Positions 20,804 to 32,620 are shown, numbered from the stretch's first letter. The stretch is 64,000 nt of DNA from Hemerocallis citrina (GCA_017893485.1 CM030363.1:113765073-113829072), one strand, 5' to 3'. Numbers and translations: made by a program. Notes: generated by a model not told the origin, from the letters alone.

Positions 20804-23800
20804 ATGGATATGTCGGGGAAATATGATATTGAGAAGTATGATGGAAAGACGAGTTTTGCATTATGGCAAGTGCGTATGGCAGCGATTTTGTCGAGCCAAG
20901 GCGTTAAGGATTCCATTTTTGGTCGAGAAAAATTAATTGATGCGGTGGCGGATAAGAAATAGAGAGAGATGGATGATAAAGCGCTCTCTATTATTCAGTT
21001 GTGTTTGAGAGATTCGATATTGCAAGAGGTTCTATTGGAGAAGACCGCTAAGGCTTTGTGGGAGAAGTTGGAGAACATTTACATGAAGAAGTCCCTCACC
21101 AATCGACTGCGGTTGAAGTTGCGCCTCTACACTCTTCGCATGATTGAAGGTACATCAATTTTCGATCATATTACGGAGTTTGCATCTATTTTGAATGACT
21201 TAAGTAAGATTGATGTTAAGGTAGAGGATGAGGACCAAGACCTTTTGTTATTATGCTCATTGCCCGCATCATACAAGGCTTTTAGAGACATGTTGATTTA
21301 TAGTAGAGATAAAATTTCTCTAAAGGATGTTAAGAGCAATTTGCAAGCCAAGTTGCACATTGATAGTGAGATGACCAATAATGAGAAAGGGAGCCAAGGT
21401 GTTGGTTTAGTTGTTGATCGAGGTAGGTCATGGGACCGAAACTCGAAAGATACAAGGACCCGTTCGAAGTCTAGGCACAAGAATTTAATGTGAAACTATT
21501 GTAAGAAGAAGGGACACATTAAGGCCGATTGTTTCAAGCTCAAAAATAAACAAAAGGCGGATAGTAAAGGTTCTTCTTCGGAGGAGGCAAAAGTGGCCGA
21601 ATGTGACACGGTTGATACTCTTTGTGTGACAGATACTAATGTTGATTATATACGTTGTTGGGTGATGGATACGGGTGCTTCGCAACACATGACTCCGAAT
21701 AGAGATTGGTTTGAGACTTATGAGCCTACGGATGGTAAGGTTCTCATGGGGAACACTAATATGTGTAAGGATGCCGGAATTGGTTCGATGATAATTAAGT
21801 TCCATGATGGAAAGATCCGAAGGTTGACGGGTGTGAGACATATACCCGATTTGTCTAAGAATTTGATTTCTTTGGGGTCTCTTGAAGAAAAGGGGTGTAA
21901 GTTCCAAAGTGAAGGTGGAGTCCTTAGAGTCTCTAAAGGGGCTCACACAATCATGAAGGCAAAGAGAATTGGAACTCTTTATTTCTTACAAGGTTCCACG
22001 GTCACGGGCTCGGCCGCCATTGCACGTTCGGGTACTATGTCGGATGAGGATACTACTAGGCTCTGGCATATGAGATTGGGGCATATGAGCGAGCGAGGAA
22101 TGACCATTTTGAGCAAGAAAGGCTTGTTATGTGGCCAATGCACGGGCAACTTGGAGTTTTGTGAGCATTGTGTACTTGGCAAGCATAAGAGGTTGAGCTT
22201 CTCCACGGCCATTCATTCGACCCAGGGAACACTTGACTACATCCATTCGGATCTTTGGGGACCTTCTCGTGAGCCTTCCAAAGGTAATGGTTCTCGTTAC
22301 ATGCTTACTTTCATTGATGATTTCTCAAGGAAGGTTTGGGTTTATTTCTTGAAAGAGAAAAGTGATGTGTTTCGCACCTTCAAAGAATGGAAGTCACTTT
22401 TGGAGAACCAAACGGGAAGGAAAGTTAAGAGGTTGAGAACCGATAACGGTTTAGTGTTTTGCAACCGTGAGTTTGATAATTTTTGCAAGGCTGAAGGGAT
22501 TGTTCGGCACAAGACGGTGGTCAACACTCCACAACAAAATGGTGTTGCAGAAAGGATGAATAGGACACTAGTTGAAAGGTCTAGAAGTATGCTTTCAAAT
22601 GCGGATTTGGGTAAGGAGTTTTGGGCGGAAGCCATTAACACATCTTGCTATTTGGTAAATCGATCTCCTACCACTTCAATTGAGTTGAAGACACCCGAAG
22701 AAGTGTGGTCGGGTAAGACGGCCGATTATTCGAATTTGAGGGTGTTTGGTTGTCCCGCTTATGCACATGTGAATGAAGGAAAGTTGGAGCCTAGATCGAA
22801 GAAGTGTATTTTTGTTGGGTATCCCGCAAATGTGAAGAGATATAAGTTGTGGTGTCCCGAATCATCTAAGTTTCTTATTTCAAGAGATGTCATTTTCAAT
22901 GAGTCGGCCATGTTGAAGGCAAATGATGTTGCACCCGAGCCGACTATTAAGGAGAATGAGAAGGTTGAGAAGAAGGTGGAGTTTGAGGTGCCGGTCTAAG
23001 AAGGTGATGATTTGATCTCACATGATGATGTCAATTTGGAGGAAGCCCAAGAAGAGGCACAACCATATGCATTGGCAAGGGACCGAGCTAGAAGAGAAAC
23101 AAGACCACCTACAAGGTATGGATACTCCGACTTTGCTTATTGTTTGGCAATTGCAGAGGATGTGGAGTATTGTGAGCCATCTTCCTACAAGGAAGCCATT
23201 TCTTCTAAAGATGTGGCCAATTGGGTTGCCGCTATAAATAAGAGTTACAATCTTTGCAACAAAATGAGACTTGGTCTCTTGTGAAGCCTCCGAGTGGTAA
23301 GAGGATTGTGGGTTACAAGTGGGTGTTTAAGAGGAAGATTGATGGCTCAAATCCCGCGGATTTTCGATACAAGGCAAGGTGGTGGCTAAAGGGTATAGTC
23401 AAGTCCAAGGTGTGGACTTCAATGATGTGTTCTCTCTTGTAGTTAAGCACACCTCCATTCGAGTTTTGCTCTCTTTGGTGGCAATGAAGTATTTGGAATT
23501 GGAGCAAATGGATGTGAAAACTGCCTTCTTGCATGGTGATTTGGAGGAGCAAATTTACATGAGCGAATCGGAGGGTTTTGAGGTTGCAGGAAAGGAGGAC
23601 CGTGTGTGTCTTTTGAAGAAGTCCCTTTATGGCCTTAAGCAATCACCGCAGCAATGGTATAAGAAGTTTGACTCATTCATGGTGAGTATTAATTTCCATC
23701 GTTCCAATTATAATAGTTGTGTTTATTTCAAGAAGTTGGATGGTGGGGATTTCATTTACTTGTTTCTCTATGTGGATGACATGTTGATTGCATCCTCAAA

Positions 23801-24653
23801 CTTGAAAGAAGTTAGGAGGTTGAAAGAGCAACTAAGTTCGGCATTTGAGATGAAAGATTTGGGGGCCGCCAAAAGGATTCTCGGGATGGAGATCACAAAG
23901 GATAGGTCCAAAAGAAAGTTGTTTCTTTCACAAAAGAGTTTTGCCGAGAAAGTTCTACGCCGTTTTGGCATGGAGAAAGCGAAAGTTGTTTCAACACCTC
24001 TTGCGGCGCATTTCAAGCTTTCGGTCACTTTAAGCATAAAATCCGATGATGAGAAGAAATATAGGGAAAAGGTTCCATATTCGAGTGCAGTTGGGAGTCT
24101 CATGTACTTGATGGTGTGCACTCGACCCGACATTGCTCAAGCCGTTAGTGTGGTAAGTAGATATCTCTCTTGTCCGGAGAAAGGGCATTGGGAAGCGGTG
24201 AAGTGGATCTTTCGCTATTTGAGAGGTACTATTGATGCTTGTTTGGAGTTTGGTAATGGCAAGAAACTGACTGGTTTTGTGGATGCGGATTTTGCTGGTG
24301 ATTTGGACAAGAGGCGTTTCTTGACAGGTTATGTTTTTACCCTTGGAGATTGTGCAATTAGTTGGAAGTCTACACTTCAAGTCACAGTTGCACTCACAAG
24401 TACTGAGGCCGAATATACGGCAATTACTGAGGCTATTAAGGAGGCTATTTGGCTCAAGGCGTTTGTTGGTGAGATGTCTTCACTCGAGGGTCCTATTACG
24501 GTGTTTTGTGACAACCAAAGCGCGATTCATTTGACCAAGGACCGCATGTACCATGAGAAGACGAAGCACATTGATATTCGATACCATTTTGTTCGAGATG
24601 TGATCTCGGAAGGCAAGGTTATTCTGCAACAAGATATGCCCCAAGAATTATAA
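20804..24653 (+). pseudogene. Copia gag-pol polyprotein, broken
   Basis: Gag starts MDMSGKYDIEKYDGKTSFAL at 20804. In-frame stops are TAG at 20960 (tryptophan position), TGA at 21491 and TAA at 22997. The TGA replaces the first cysteine of the zinc knuckle, whose remainder YCKKKGHIKADC follows. Protease has MDTGASQHM. Integrase has the HHCC part (HMRLGHM, CEHCVLGKHKR) and the core HSDLWGPS, FIDDFSRKVWVYFLK and TDNGLVF with the GVAERMNRTL segment. RT has NETWSLVKPP, KTAFLHGDL and LYVDDMLIAS. RNase H has ADFAGDLDKR, STEAEY and FCDNQSAIHL. Two frameshifts lie near 23240 and 23380. The motifs suggest a Tork/Tnt1-like copia. Confidence 0.9.
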
Positions 24654-27224
24654 GCAAGAAGCATTTCGTTATCTCAAACAGTAAATATTCATGTACCGTA
24701 TATTGCAAATACCAAAGGTAGTGGGAAGCAAATGAAAATATTCACAGTAACTATTCATGTAAATATTCACAGTAAATATTCATGTACCGGATATTGCAAA
24801 TCATGACAGTCGTACATGCCCTTTGAAGGAAAGGTTGGTATTTTCTTACATGCATTATTTCAATTTTTGTTATATATAATATAATCTTATCTTTAATTTA
24901 TGCTTATAATTCGTGTAGTTCTAATTTGAATGAGTCACAAGCTTCTACTAATTTTTCAAGAATGGAACTCATAACAGAAGAGGATCCAAATATTCCATGA
25001 TCTTTATCAGTTTATTTATGTGGATTTTGTAGGTAAGTGTCTTACATGATTCGAATTTTTTCCCCATATCTGTAATTATTGTTGTTTACTTCCAAATAGC
25101 ACATTTGTTAAATTAATCATTATGTTTTCACTGTTTGCAGGCAAACTGATGATGGACATATATATATATAGAGTTGCATTATTTTGTGTTCAGGAAGTAT
25201 CAATGCTTTCCAATATTTCTTTGTTCAGGAAGTGTTCAGGACATATAAGTAATTGTGTAATACTCGTTGTGCTTTTATTTAGTATGTGTTGTAAGAGAGG
25301 AGGGTGTGGAGGGTTGATGATGTGAGAATGCATTTTGTTTTACTGTTGCTTTACACATCTATCATAAGTTCCCTTCTTCTTACATTTGTTGATGATAATG
25401 CACAAGAAAACATCAAGTTGTTTATGATTGTATCAGCTGCTGTGCCTCTCTTTCTTGCTAGTATCTTAGTCAAACAGTTGATTTTAGGTTGTAACCCATC
25501 ATAGATTATATCATTTCTTCCATGGAGCTTATTGGCCCATATTCGACCATATTTAAACGAGAAATAACGTAGGTGATGATTATAATGTTTGTATCTATTT
25601 CATTTGTACATGTCATGACTGCACTGTTCTACATGGTTTAGAGATGACCTGCTTCTTTTTGAAGGATTGCAAAGCTTCTAAGAGAGGATTAGCTTGCTCA
25701 AAATGCGTTCACACCGTAAGTGCTAACATGTTTACTCTTGCATTTACCAGGCAACCTGTTTTCCTCATTGTAAACTTTGTTATTCACCTTTTCTTATGTA
25801 ATTTATGATGGTTGCTACAACTATGACAAATTCTGCCCATTCTACAAGCATGTTTGGATGATGCGGAACATTATTCATTTTAACACATTGGCAAACCAGT
25901 GTTATGCCTACCTATTATCTGCTTTACTTGAGTTAGATTTCATGTTTTACTGTGCCTTGAGTTTAAGGCCACTCTTGTTAAATCTAACCTTACTATTGCG
26001 GTGGTCTGCAGATTCTAGGTTTTATAAATTATATCAAAAAGTTCCTAAGAAGTTGTACATGTAAATTCGTTTGCTTGTTTGTTGCAAATTACAGGTCCCA
26101 TAAATTTAAAGATCCTGCTGAGGGTGAGGATGCTCTGGTTGCAAAGTTCAAGAAACTTTACGATGATCACACTACTTCTATTATGTTATTATTCGTATAT
26201 TTTTTCTTTTGGAAAAAAAAGTGTGTAGCTGTATTTGTAATAAAGTGGCATTTGCTTGTCATAATTATGAAGTACTCTTATATATTGTTGATGCCCATTG
26301 TTTCAGACTCTTATTGTACAACATTTTTCCATCAGCACATTTTCATGTCCTTATATCTAAATTTGTAAAGTTTGTTTTCCTTTTCGTTTTATTCCAAGCT
26401 GGGTTCGTTTATGTATTTGTCTTGAATACTTAAGCTTGTATCTATCTAAATTCAAGGTGTTTCGTGTTTTCATAATATTTATTGTCAGTAAAAGTTGCCG
26501 AATCCACAGCAGATTAGGATTCTGGCCGAAAGTAATTTTGATCAAATGTTGTCTTCATTCGTTCCAGTTTGTTGGAGATTACAATCAAAACTTACTGCAC
26601 AAGGTGAATGTGTTATGGTTTAGTTAATAATCCTAGCCAATAAACCAACTGTTAGTCGAAGTCAAAGTTCTTCTCTGAAACCCCTCATCTGTTACCTTCT
26701 CCTTTCCTAATTTAAGATATGACCACACTGTGTTTGTTACCATGCTGAAGAGGAAACACTGAATGGAAATTATATATTTCTCAATTGGGTTCCTTGGTGT
26801 GGATGCAGGCAAAGGGTTTGACGGTCTGTGGATTTTTGAACTTGCATATGCAGTCATTTGGTATGCATGGTATATTACTCTTGCATCACCACAAATATTT
26901 CGAAGATTGCAAACACAAAACCTGATGATTTATCTCTCGATGCTATTTTTATACTAAACAAAGTAACAAAGCATAGATAAGAGAACAAAAGTTGAATAGA
27001 TTACACAATGAACTACAAAAAACTAAAACCAGAATATACTTGTGTGCAAACTATATTAGTCTGTGAATGCCATACAGAATACAACGGAATAATAGCTTCT
27101 TGTACTCTTCAAGGTGGAATTGACAACCGGATAAACTAACTCATAGATACATCAGTTGATCCCAAAAAATGGTAATAAATAATACAAAAAAGCGGGCAAA
27201 AAAATTTACATGCAAAACCGAAAA
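24654..27224. other. Unassigned AT-rich stretch
   Basis: No gene was recognised. A 30-bp direct repeat around AAATATTCATGTACCG occurs near 24685 and 24775, just past the copia break point, and ATTTCTTTGTTCAGGAAGTG-like words repeat near 25190-25240. One exon-like piece is listed separately at 26094-26190. The remainder shows no transposon ends that I could pair. Confidence 0.4.
26094..26190 (+). other. Exon-like open stretch, unidentified
   Basis: After a pyrimidine-poor but usable ATTACAG acceptor, the plus strand reads SHKFKDPAEGEDALVAKFKK then LYDDHTTSIM. The composition (charged, amphipathic) is protein-like, unlike the surrounding translation. I do not recognise the family. It may be one exon of a captured or decayed host gene; no matching neighbouring exons were identified, and chance cannot be excluded. 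Confidence 0.25.
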
Positions 27225-27803
27225 CTAAGCGGTAGGTGATAATGTGGGTTTCCTTAGGGATGCAAAAGGAAGTGGAGGCTCCATTACATTGGAGACATTA
27301 AGAACAAGAACATGTAGTGGCGCCATGGCTGTTGGCAATGCTGCAGGAGTTATAGCAGTTAAGAGGCTACCCCCTGAACTGGGACCATATAATTAGGCAT
27401 ATTGTCACCGAGCTTCGAACAAGTATTTTCTGCAGAAGTTCATAGCAAATATTGGTTAATTTAATGATTTCGACTAAAATAAATTTATGTATTAGTAGTG
27501 CATAAACATGCAGTAATCAATTCAGAAATCAATGCTATAGTTAGCCCAAACGCTTAATTGTTTGTTTATACCAACAACGTAGATAATACAGAAAAAAAGT
27601 AATGCAGAGACATCGTTTAGATTGATACATACTCTTGTATGGTGTAGTCATTCCTGGGAAAACAATGATAATGCCATCCACCCCAATTCTCTGAACAAAT
27701 GAATTGATCTCCACAGCCGGATCAGAGAAAAAGTCCCGAGGCTGAGATACATACTTCTTTTTTTTTTGAGAAAATGCTACGATACATACTTGAAGAGATG
27801 CAT
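27225..27803 (-). pseudogene. GDPD-like (SHV3/GDPDL) pseudogene, last two exons
   Basis: The minus-strand exon 27803-27633 reads HLFKYVSQPRDFFSDPAVE, then INSFVQRIGVDGIIIVFPGM and TTPYK, ending at a GTATGT donor. The next exon (27429-27225), after a CTGCAG acceptor, continues in phase as KNTCSKLGDNMPNYMVPVQ. After a one-base loss in a C5 run it continues GGSLLTAITPAALPTAMAPL to EPPLPFASLRKP and a stop. These are the C-terminal motifs of GPI-anchored glycerophosphodiester phosphodiesterase-like proteins of the plant cell surface. The catalytic part is absent. The upstream exon is split by the 24-bp insertion at 27757-27780. Family assignment is from recalled sequence. Confidence 0.7.
27746..27791 (-). 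mobile_element. 24-bp retroposed scrap with 11-bp duplication
   Basis: GATACATACTT at 27746-27756 is repeated at 27781-27791. Between them are 24 bases, C plus ten T followed by GAGAAAATGCTAC. Removing the insert and one repeat restores an uninterrupted GDPD-like reading frame (FKYVSQPRDFF), which confirms it as an insertion into an exon. It has the same T-run plus GAG-rich design as 5136-5156. Confidence 0.7.
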
Positions 27804-27859
27804 AAAAACAAAACATAAAAAAACAATAAAATGTGCATAAAAACAACACTTGTAGGTTA

Positions 27860-28610
27860 AAACAGGAGCTGTAGGCTCAGAACAACAATAAAAAATGCTT
27901 AAAACAGCATAAACAACAATAAAAGATGCATACACAGCAAAAAAATCTGTAGGCTCGGAACAACAACAACAACAAAAAATTCTGTAAGCTTAGAACAACA
28001 ATAACTTGTAGGACCCTATACAAGTGCTGCAAATATTTCCAATAAATCAAGCATAAGTGAGTCAAATGCAGAAATTTGAGTTTGTCACTAGGGTTGCTTT
28101 ATTAAGCCATGCCTACTAGTTCCAACCAATTTTTTTTTTTTTTTTTGCATCTCCACCTCTTCCAAGTCAATCACTTTAACAACAACAATGATAAATTTGA
28201 AAATATACATGAATATATATACCAATGGCCGAAAACAGAAACTGAACATGAAACTGAAATGACTTAACTACCTCTCTCCTTGTAAGTGAGAAGAGAGGAA
28301 CGAAGCTGAACCGCCTGAACATGCTGGTTCTTCAAAATGCAGATCGGATAGCTCAGGAAGATTGCACACAGCAACAATGACCAAATGAGTGCACAACGGA
28401 ACTCAATAAACACACGAAAATGCTTGACAGAATTCAGTTAAACTCGGTACACAGAAAATCATGTTCTTTGGTGACCTTCAGTTGCATACTAACTTGGTAG
28501 GAGGGTGCAAAAAAACAAAATAATTTTACTTGTCTTTATAAACTTTTCATCACTGCCTACAAACTCCAAAAAATTGTATGGATCTTTTATTGTTGTTCTG
28601 AGCCTACACA
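27860..28610. repeat. CTGTAGGCTCAGAACAACAA repeat words
   Basis: Related words occur at about 27866, 27950 and 27980 in one orientation and at about 28585 in the opposite orientation (GTTGTTCTGAGCCTACA). Between them is A-rich sequence with CAACAACAA runs. The origin is unknown. No gene was recognised in 27804-28950. Confidence 0.4.
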
Positions 28611-28959
28611 ACTTTTCATCATTGCCTACACACTCCAAAAAATCATGTTCTTGGGTGATCTTTTAGTGTAGAAGATACCAACAATTAACAATTATTCAAA
28701 TCAGAATTGAAAAAAATAAAACCCAAATGTGCTATTAATCTCAAACTCAATAATGAAGATACCAACAAATACCAACTTTTCGAAGATGGAGAAAAATCAC
28801 ACATCTCTTTTATGTCCATCATCAGTTTGTCTGCAAACAGTCAAGACATAATGATTAATTTAACAAATGTGCTATTTGGAATTAACTCCAGTAAACGATA
28901 AACATGAACGATTATAAACGAAATGTAATTTGAAATAGAGATTACCTGATAAGAACGAT

Positions 28960-29430
28960 TGGGGGCTAGGGTTTCTCTTCGAATCGCTCAGGAATCGAAA
29001 CCCTAATCACAATTTGGGTTTGTCGTCGAAGAGAGAGAGAACCCTAGTGAGAGTAGAAATCAAAACCCTAATCACGATTTGGGTTTTTCATCGTAGAGAG
29101 GGAGAGAGAGAGAGAACTCACTGAGAATAGAAATCGAAATCGAAACCCTTATCGTGATTTGGGTTTGTCATCGAAGAGAGAGGCAGAACCCACTAAGAGT
29201 CAAAATCGAAACCCTAACAGTGATTTGGGTTTCTCCTCAAAGAGAGGAAGGACGGTTTGTCGTCGAAGAGAGAGAGAGAACAGCTCACGATAAGAAGTAG
29301 GGTTTTCTCGACAACGAATGAGTGAGAGCGGGAGGGAGAGGGCGTGAGCTGAGCTGAGAAAGAAGTAGGGTTTTCTCGACAACGAAAGAGACAGAGCGGG
29401 AGAGAGAGCACGTGAGCATCGCGAAAAAGA
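28960..29430 (-). repeat. Telobox-rich degenerate tandem repeat
   Basis: Four units centred at about 28997, 29061, 29143 and 29208 share AACCCTAATCACGATTTGGG and a GTCGAAGAGAGAGAG tail, spaced 64-82 bp. Two later units share AGTAGGGTTTTCTCGACAAC (about 29290 and 29360). On the minus strand this looks like a plant 5' leader or promoter-proximal region (CTCTCTC tracts, AAACCCTA teloboxes) and would precede the GDPD-like exons, but no start codon could be linked to them. Confidence 0.55.
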
Positions 29431-29584
29431 AGATGAGGATTACAAATTGACCATTTTTGCCCCTCAAATACTCAGAAGTTGAGCGTGATTTGTTCTGAGC
29501 CGTTTGAGCACGATCAAATGTGATCGGACGGCTGAGAACTTCCACTCACAATAAGGATCCCATCTCACCATCTCATAATAGACT

Positions 29585-29586
<2 letters not shown>

Positions 29587-29683
<97 letters not shown>

Positions 29684-29684
29684 A
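29587..29684. repeat. (CT)n-(AT)n-(AG)n compound microsatellite
   Basis: About 28 bases of CT repeat run into about 40 bases of AT repeat and then about 26 bases of AG repeat. The order makes the tract self-complementary, so either strand could fold into one long hairpin. It lies at the left edge of a dispersed repeat copy. Confidence 0.9.
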
Positions 29685-29752
29685 TTAAATAAATAAAGGA
29701 TTTGTTTTGGGAGGATTTGAATTTGAGTTTTAGGGGGAAACTTCTTTTTGCG

Positions 29753-29789
<37 letters not shown>

Positions 29790-29935
29790 GGAAATCTGTT
29801 TTGTGAAGTTAGATATGAGCCTTTAATTTTGGGGGGGTTGAAGGAGAGCCACTTGATAACTGTCTTTTTGTTTTATTATATAGACTAGGTTTGCCCGTTG
29901 ACACGTGCCTACGACACGTCTTCGGAATGGTGCAC
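29685..29935. repeat. Poly-G repeat family, copy 1
   Basis: The copy shows GA repeats, then AAATAAATAAAGGA, TTTGAATTTGAGTTTTAGGG, 34 consecutive G at 29754-29787, CCACTTGATAACT and TTATTATATAGACTAGG, followed by a GC-rich hyphenated palindrome CACGTGCCTACGACACGT. Two further copies are at 31819-32110 and 32405-32620. The CTAG plus hairpin end resembles a minus-strand Helitron terminus. Confidence 0.6.
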
Positions 29936-31135
29936 ATTGTTTGATTATATAAAATAGTTTTGGAGGTCCAGCAAATTAATGGAAGTAGTAAACATATTAG
30001 ATGAGGAAGCAGTATATCTACCATTAAGCTCAACCATCGCCTTCTTGATCATTATCTTGAACTTATCTGGAATGCATATAGTTTGTTAGAAACATTGCAT
30101 AAAGTTTTTTTTAACTTCAACATAACTTTTAGATGCTTGTAATAGTTATGCAAGGACGTTATCATATAGGTTTTATAGAGCTTACTCTAATCCTATAACC
30201 ACTATGAGCATGTCTAAAATAATGGTAACGTAAGTACAGGTGTGAATGTATCAACAATACCAATAATCTAAACATTTGTTTGTCTGAAACTCAGTTTGCA
30301 ATTGAAATACCTCTTATTATTATTTAAACCAAAATGAAATACATGAAGTTCTCAAAACTCTAAACCAAGCTAATCATTTATTTTATCTTCACTTTATCTC
30401 CCCATTGCACCTTCATAAAAAAAATCAAAATGGATAAATAACAAATTTACTTTAGCTATCTTTCTTGAATGGAAAGTTTGCACCCTTCACTAGGACACTC
30501 CAGTCATCCCAATCCTATATATCTAAACATATACTAAAAGTTCTTATATGTTATGTTATCCATGGTTTCTAATAACCAGTGAAGTGAACATTTCACGATA
30601 GTATTTTCTCTTGTAGTAAAGAAATTAATGTTGCATATTTGCTGAGTTATTTTAGGTTGCTGGTCAGCTGACCTATCCTGCTACGGTTTGGAAGTCCAAA
30701 TTAAGGCCACCAAATAATCAATCTCTCACTTACGTACACCTTAAATCAAAACCAATAAAAAACTATACAAATAAATCACCAAATTAAAAAATTTAAACCC
30801 AAAAATAAAACAATCATACCTTTCTGAACTTATCCCATGCGCACACAAAATTCGAATCAACAAAAAATTGAGTAATCCCTTGCAGACACAAAATTAAAAA
30901 TTAGAATGAGAGTTCGGTTAATGAGATGAAATTAGAGTCGTCACATCGCATATAGAGCCTCTCGATTCGGTGGAGGGGAGTTGCCGATATGGAGTCGCTT
31001 GATATTCGCGCTCGATTTGGTGGAAGGGAGTCATTTATACGGAATCAGCAGCAGATCAGATATCGGCGACAACCTCTTAATTGGGGTTCGACATTGGATT
31101 TGGATTTGGATTTGCTTTGAGATTTTCAAGTTTTC
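29936..31135. other. No gene recognised
   Basis: AT-rich sequence without recognisable exon, tRNA or transposon end. A slightly GC-richer patch (30940-31090) contains a near-repeat of the form CTCGATTYGGTGGARGGGAG (about 30961 and 31012), of unknown nature. Confidence 0.35.
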
Positions 31136-31800
31136 TAAATTTTAAAATTTTAAATTTTAAATTTCTATTTTTTTTATTATTTTAATTTTTAAAATTTTAA
31201 AATTTTTTAAAAATTAAAATTTTATTATACTTTTTAAAATTTTAAAATTTTGAAATTTTTTTAAAATTTATTTTAAATTTTAAAATTAAAAATTTAAATT
31301 TTAAAATTTAAAACTTTTAAATTTTTTTAATTTTAAAAATTTTTAAAATTTTTAAAACTTTTAATTCTTTTTTATTAATTTAAAAAATAAATAACTTTTT
31401 ATAAGTTTTTGATTTTTTTTGAATTATTTTTAAAGTTTTAAAGTTTTATATTTTTAAAATTTTTAAAATTTTGTAAATTTTTTAAAATTTTTAAAATTTT
31501 TAAAATTTTTAAATTTTTTAAATTTTTAAATTTTTAAATTTTTGAAATTTTTTAAATTTTTAAATTTTTTTAAATTTTTTTAATTTTTTCAAATTTTTAA
31601 ATTTTTTCAAATTTTTACATTTTTTTAAAATTTTAAAAATTTTAAATTTGTAAATTATTTTTTGCAAAATTTTTAGATTTTTTTAATAATTTTTTATAAG
31701 TTTTTGAATTTTTTTGAATTATTTTTAAAATTTTAAAGTTTTTATTTTTTTTAGTTTTTAAATTTTTTTTAATTTTGAAATTTTTTATTTTCTTATTTGT
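31136..31800. repeat. AAATTTT low-complexity tract
   Basis: About 660 bases consist almost only of A and T in short homopolymer steps (AAATTTTAAAATTTTT and variants), with scarcely any G or C. The tract is locally self-complementary everywhere. Confidence 0.9.
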
Positions 31801-31816
31801 TTTATTGAAAGGGAGG

Positions 31817-31818
<2 letters not shown>

Positions 31819-31857
<39 letters not shown>

Positions 31858-32110
31858 GAAAAATAAGGTAAATAAATAAATAAAGGAGTTGTTTTGGATG
31901 GGGGGATTTGAATTTGAGTTTTGGGAGGAAACTTTTTTTTCGCGGGGGGGGGGGGGGGGGGGGGGGGAGGTGATGTGTTTTGTGAGGTTAGATCTGGGTC
32001 TTTGATTTTTGGGGGATTGAAGGAGTGCCACTTGATAGCTTTCTTTATGTTTTATTATATAAACTAGATTTGCCCGTGGGCACGTGCCTACGGCACGTCT
32101 TCAGAACGAT
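31819..32110. repeat. Poly-G repeat family, copy 2
   Basis: Colinear with copy 1: a GA microsatellite, AAATAAATAAATAAAGGAG, TTTGAATTTGAGTTTTGGGA, 24 consecutive G at 31944-31967, CCACTTGATAGCTTTCTTT, TTATTATATAAACTAGATTT, then the palindrome GCCCGTGGGCACGTGCC. Similarity to copy 1 continues about 50 bases past CTAG and then stops. Confidence 0.65.
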
Positions 32111-32404
32111 ACAACATATGAAAGTCTTGTAAATAGTAAAACAACAATTATGTAGCTCAAGTTTGAATAGTAAAACAATAATTAGTTGTAAATAAAAGTC
32201 CATGTTTCCATTAGTATATGTTGAAAAATAATTATAAATTGGGGTGTAAAATCCAACTTCTTAGAACTTGGAGTATGTAAAATGATGAAATTTAACTATT
32301 GATGAGATATTTGTTATTTTCATTGTAACATGATCAATAAAAAATGCATAAAAAATCTAAAAATTTACTTACCAGAAATCCAAAAATATAAATATCTGAG
32401 TAAA

Positions 32405-32620
32405 TAGAGAGAGAATGAGAGAGAGAGAGAGAAATAAATAAATAAATAAATAAATAAATAAAGGAGTTGTTTTGGGGATTTGATTCTGAGTTTTGGGGAG
32501 AAACTTTTGGGCAAGAAAATATGTTTTGTGAGGTTATATCTGGACCATTGATTTCAACCCTATTGAATGAGAGCCACTTGATAGCTTTCTTTGTGTTTCA
32601 TTATATAGATTGTAGATGGG
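32405..32620. repeat. Poly-G repeat family, copy 3 (lacks poly-G)
   Basis: The copy has the GA and AAAT microsatellites, GGAGTTGTTTTGGGGATTTG, CCACTTGATAGCTTTCTTTG and CATTATATAGA in the same order as copies 1 and 2. It has no G-run and its similarity ends at TATAGA, so the CTAG and palindrome are absent. Confidence 0.6.

Larger units (their letters stand above)
20178..24640 (+). mobile_element. Ty1/copia LTR retrotransposon, 3' end missing
   Basis: A short LTR (20178-20371) is followed by an initiator-Met type PBS and a single gag-pol frame with the copia order protease, integrase, RT, RNase H. Homology ends inside the C-terminal tail of RNase H (SEGKVIL, about 24635). No 3' LTR with the TGTTATGACCC start occurs downstream, so the element is 3'-truncated. 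Confidence 0.85.

Noticed and set aside
24654..27224. Remaining downstream HSP60 exons after the copia element
   Set aside because: The conserved chaperonin segments (glycine-rich GGG motif, C-terminal GGM repeats) were looked for on both strands and not found in this stretch.
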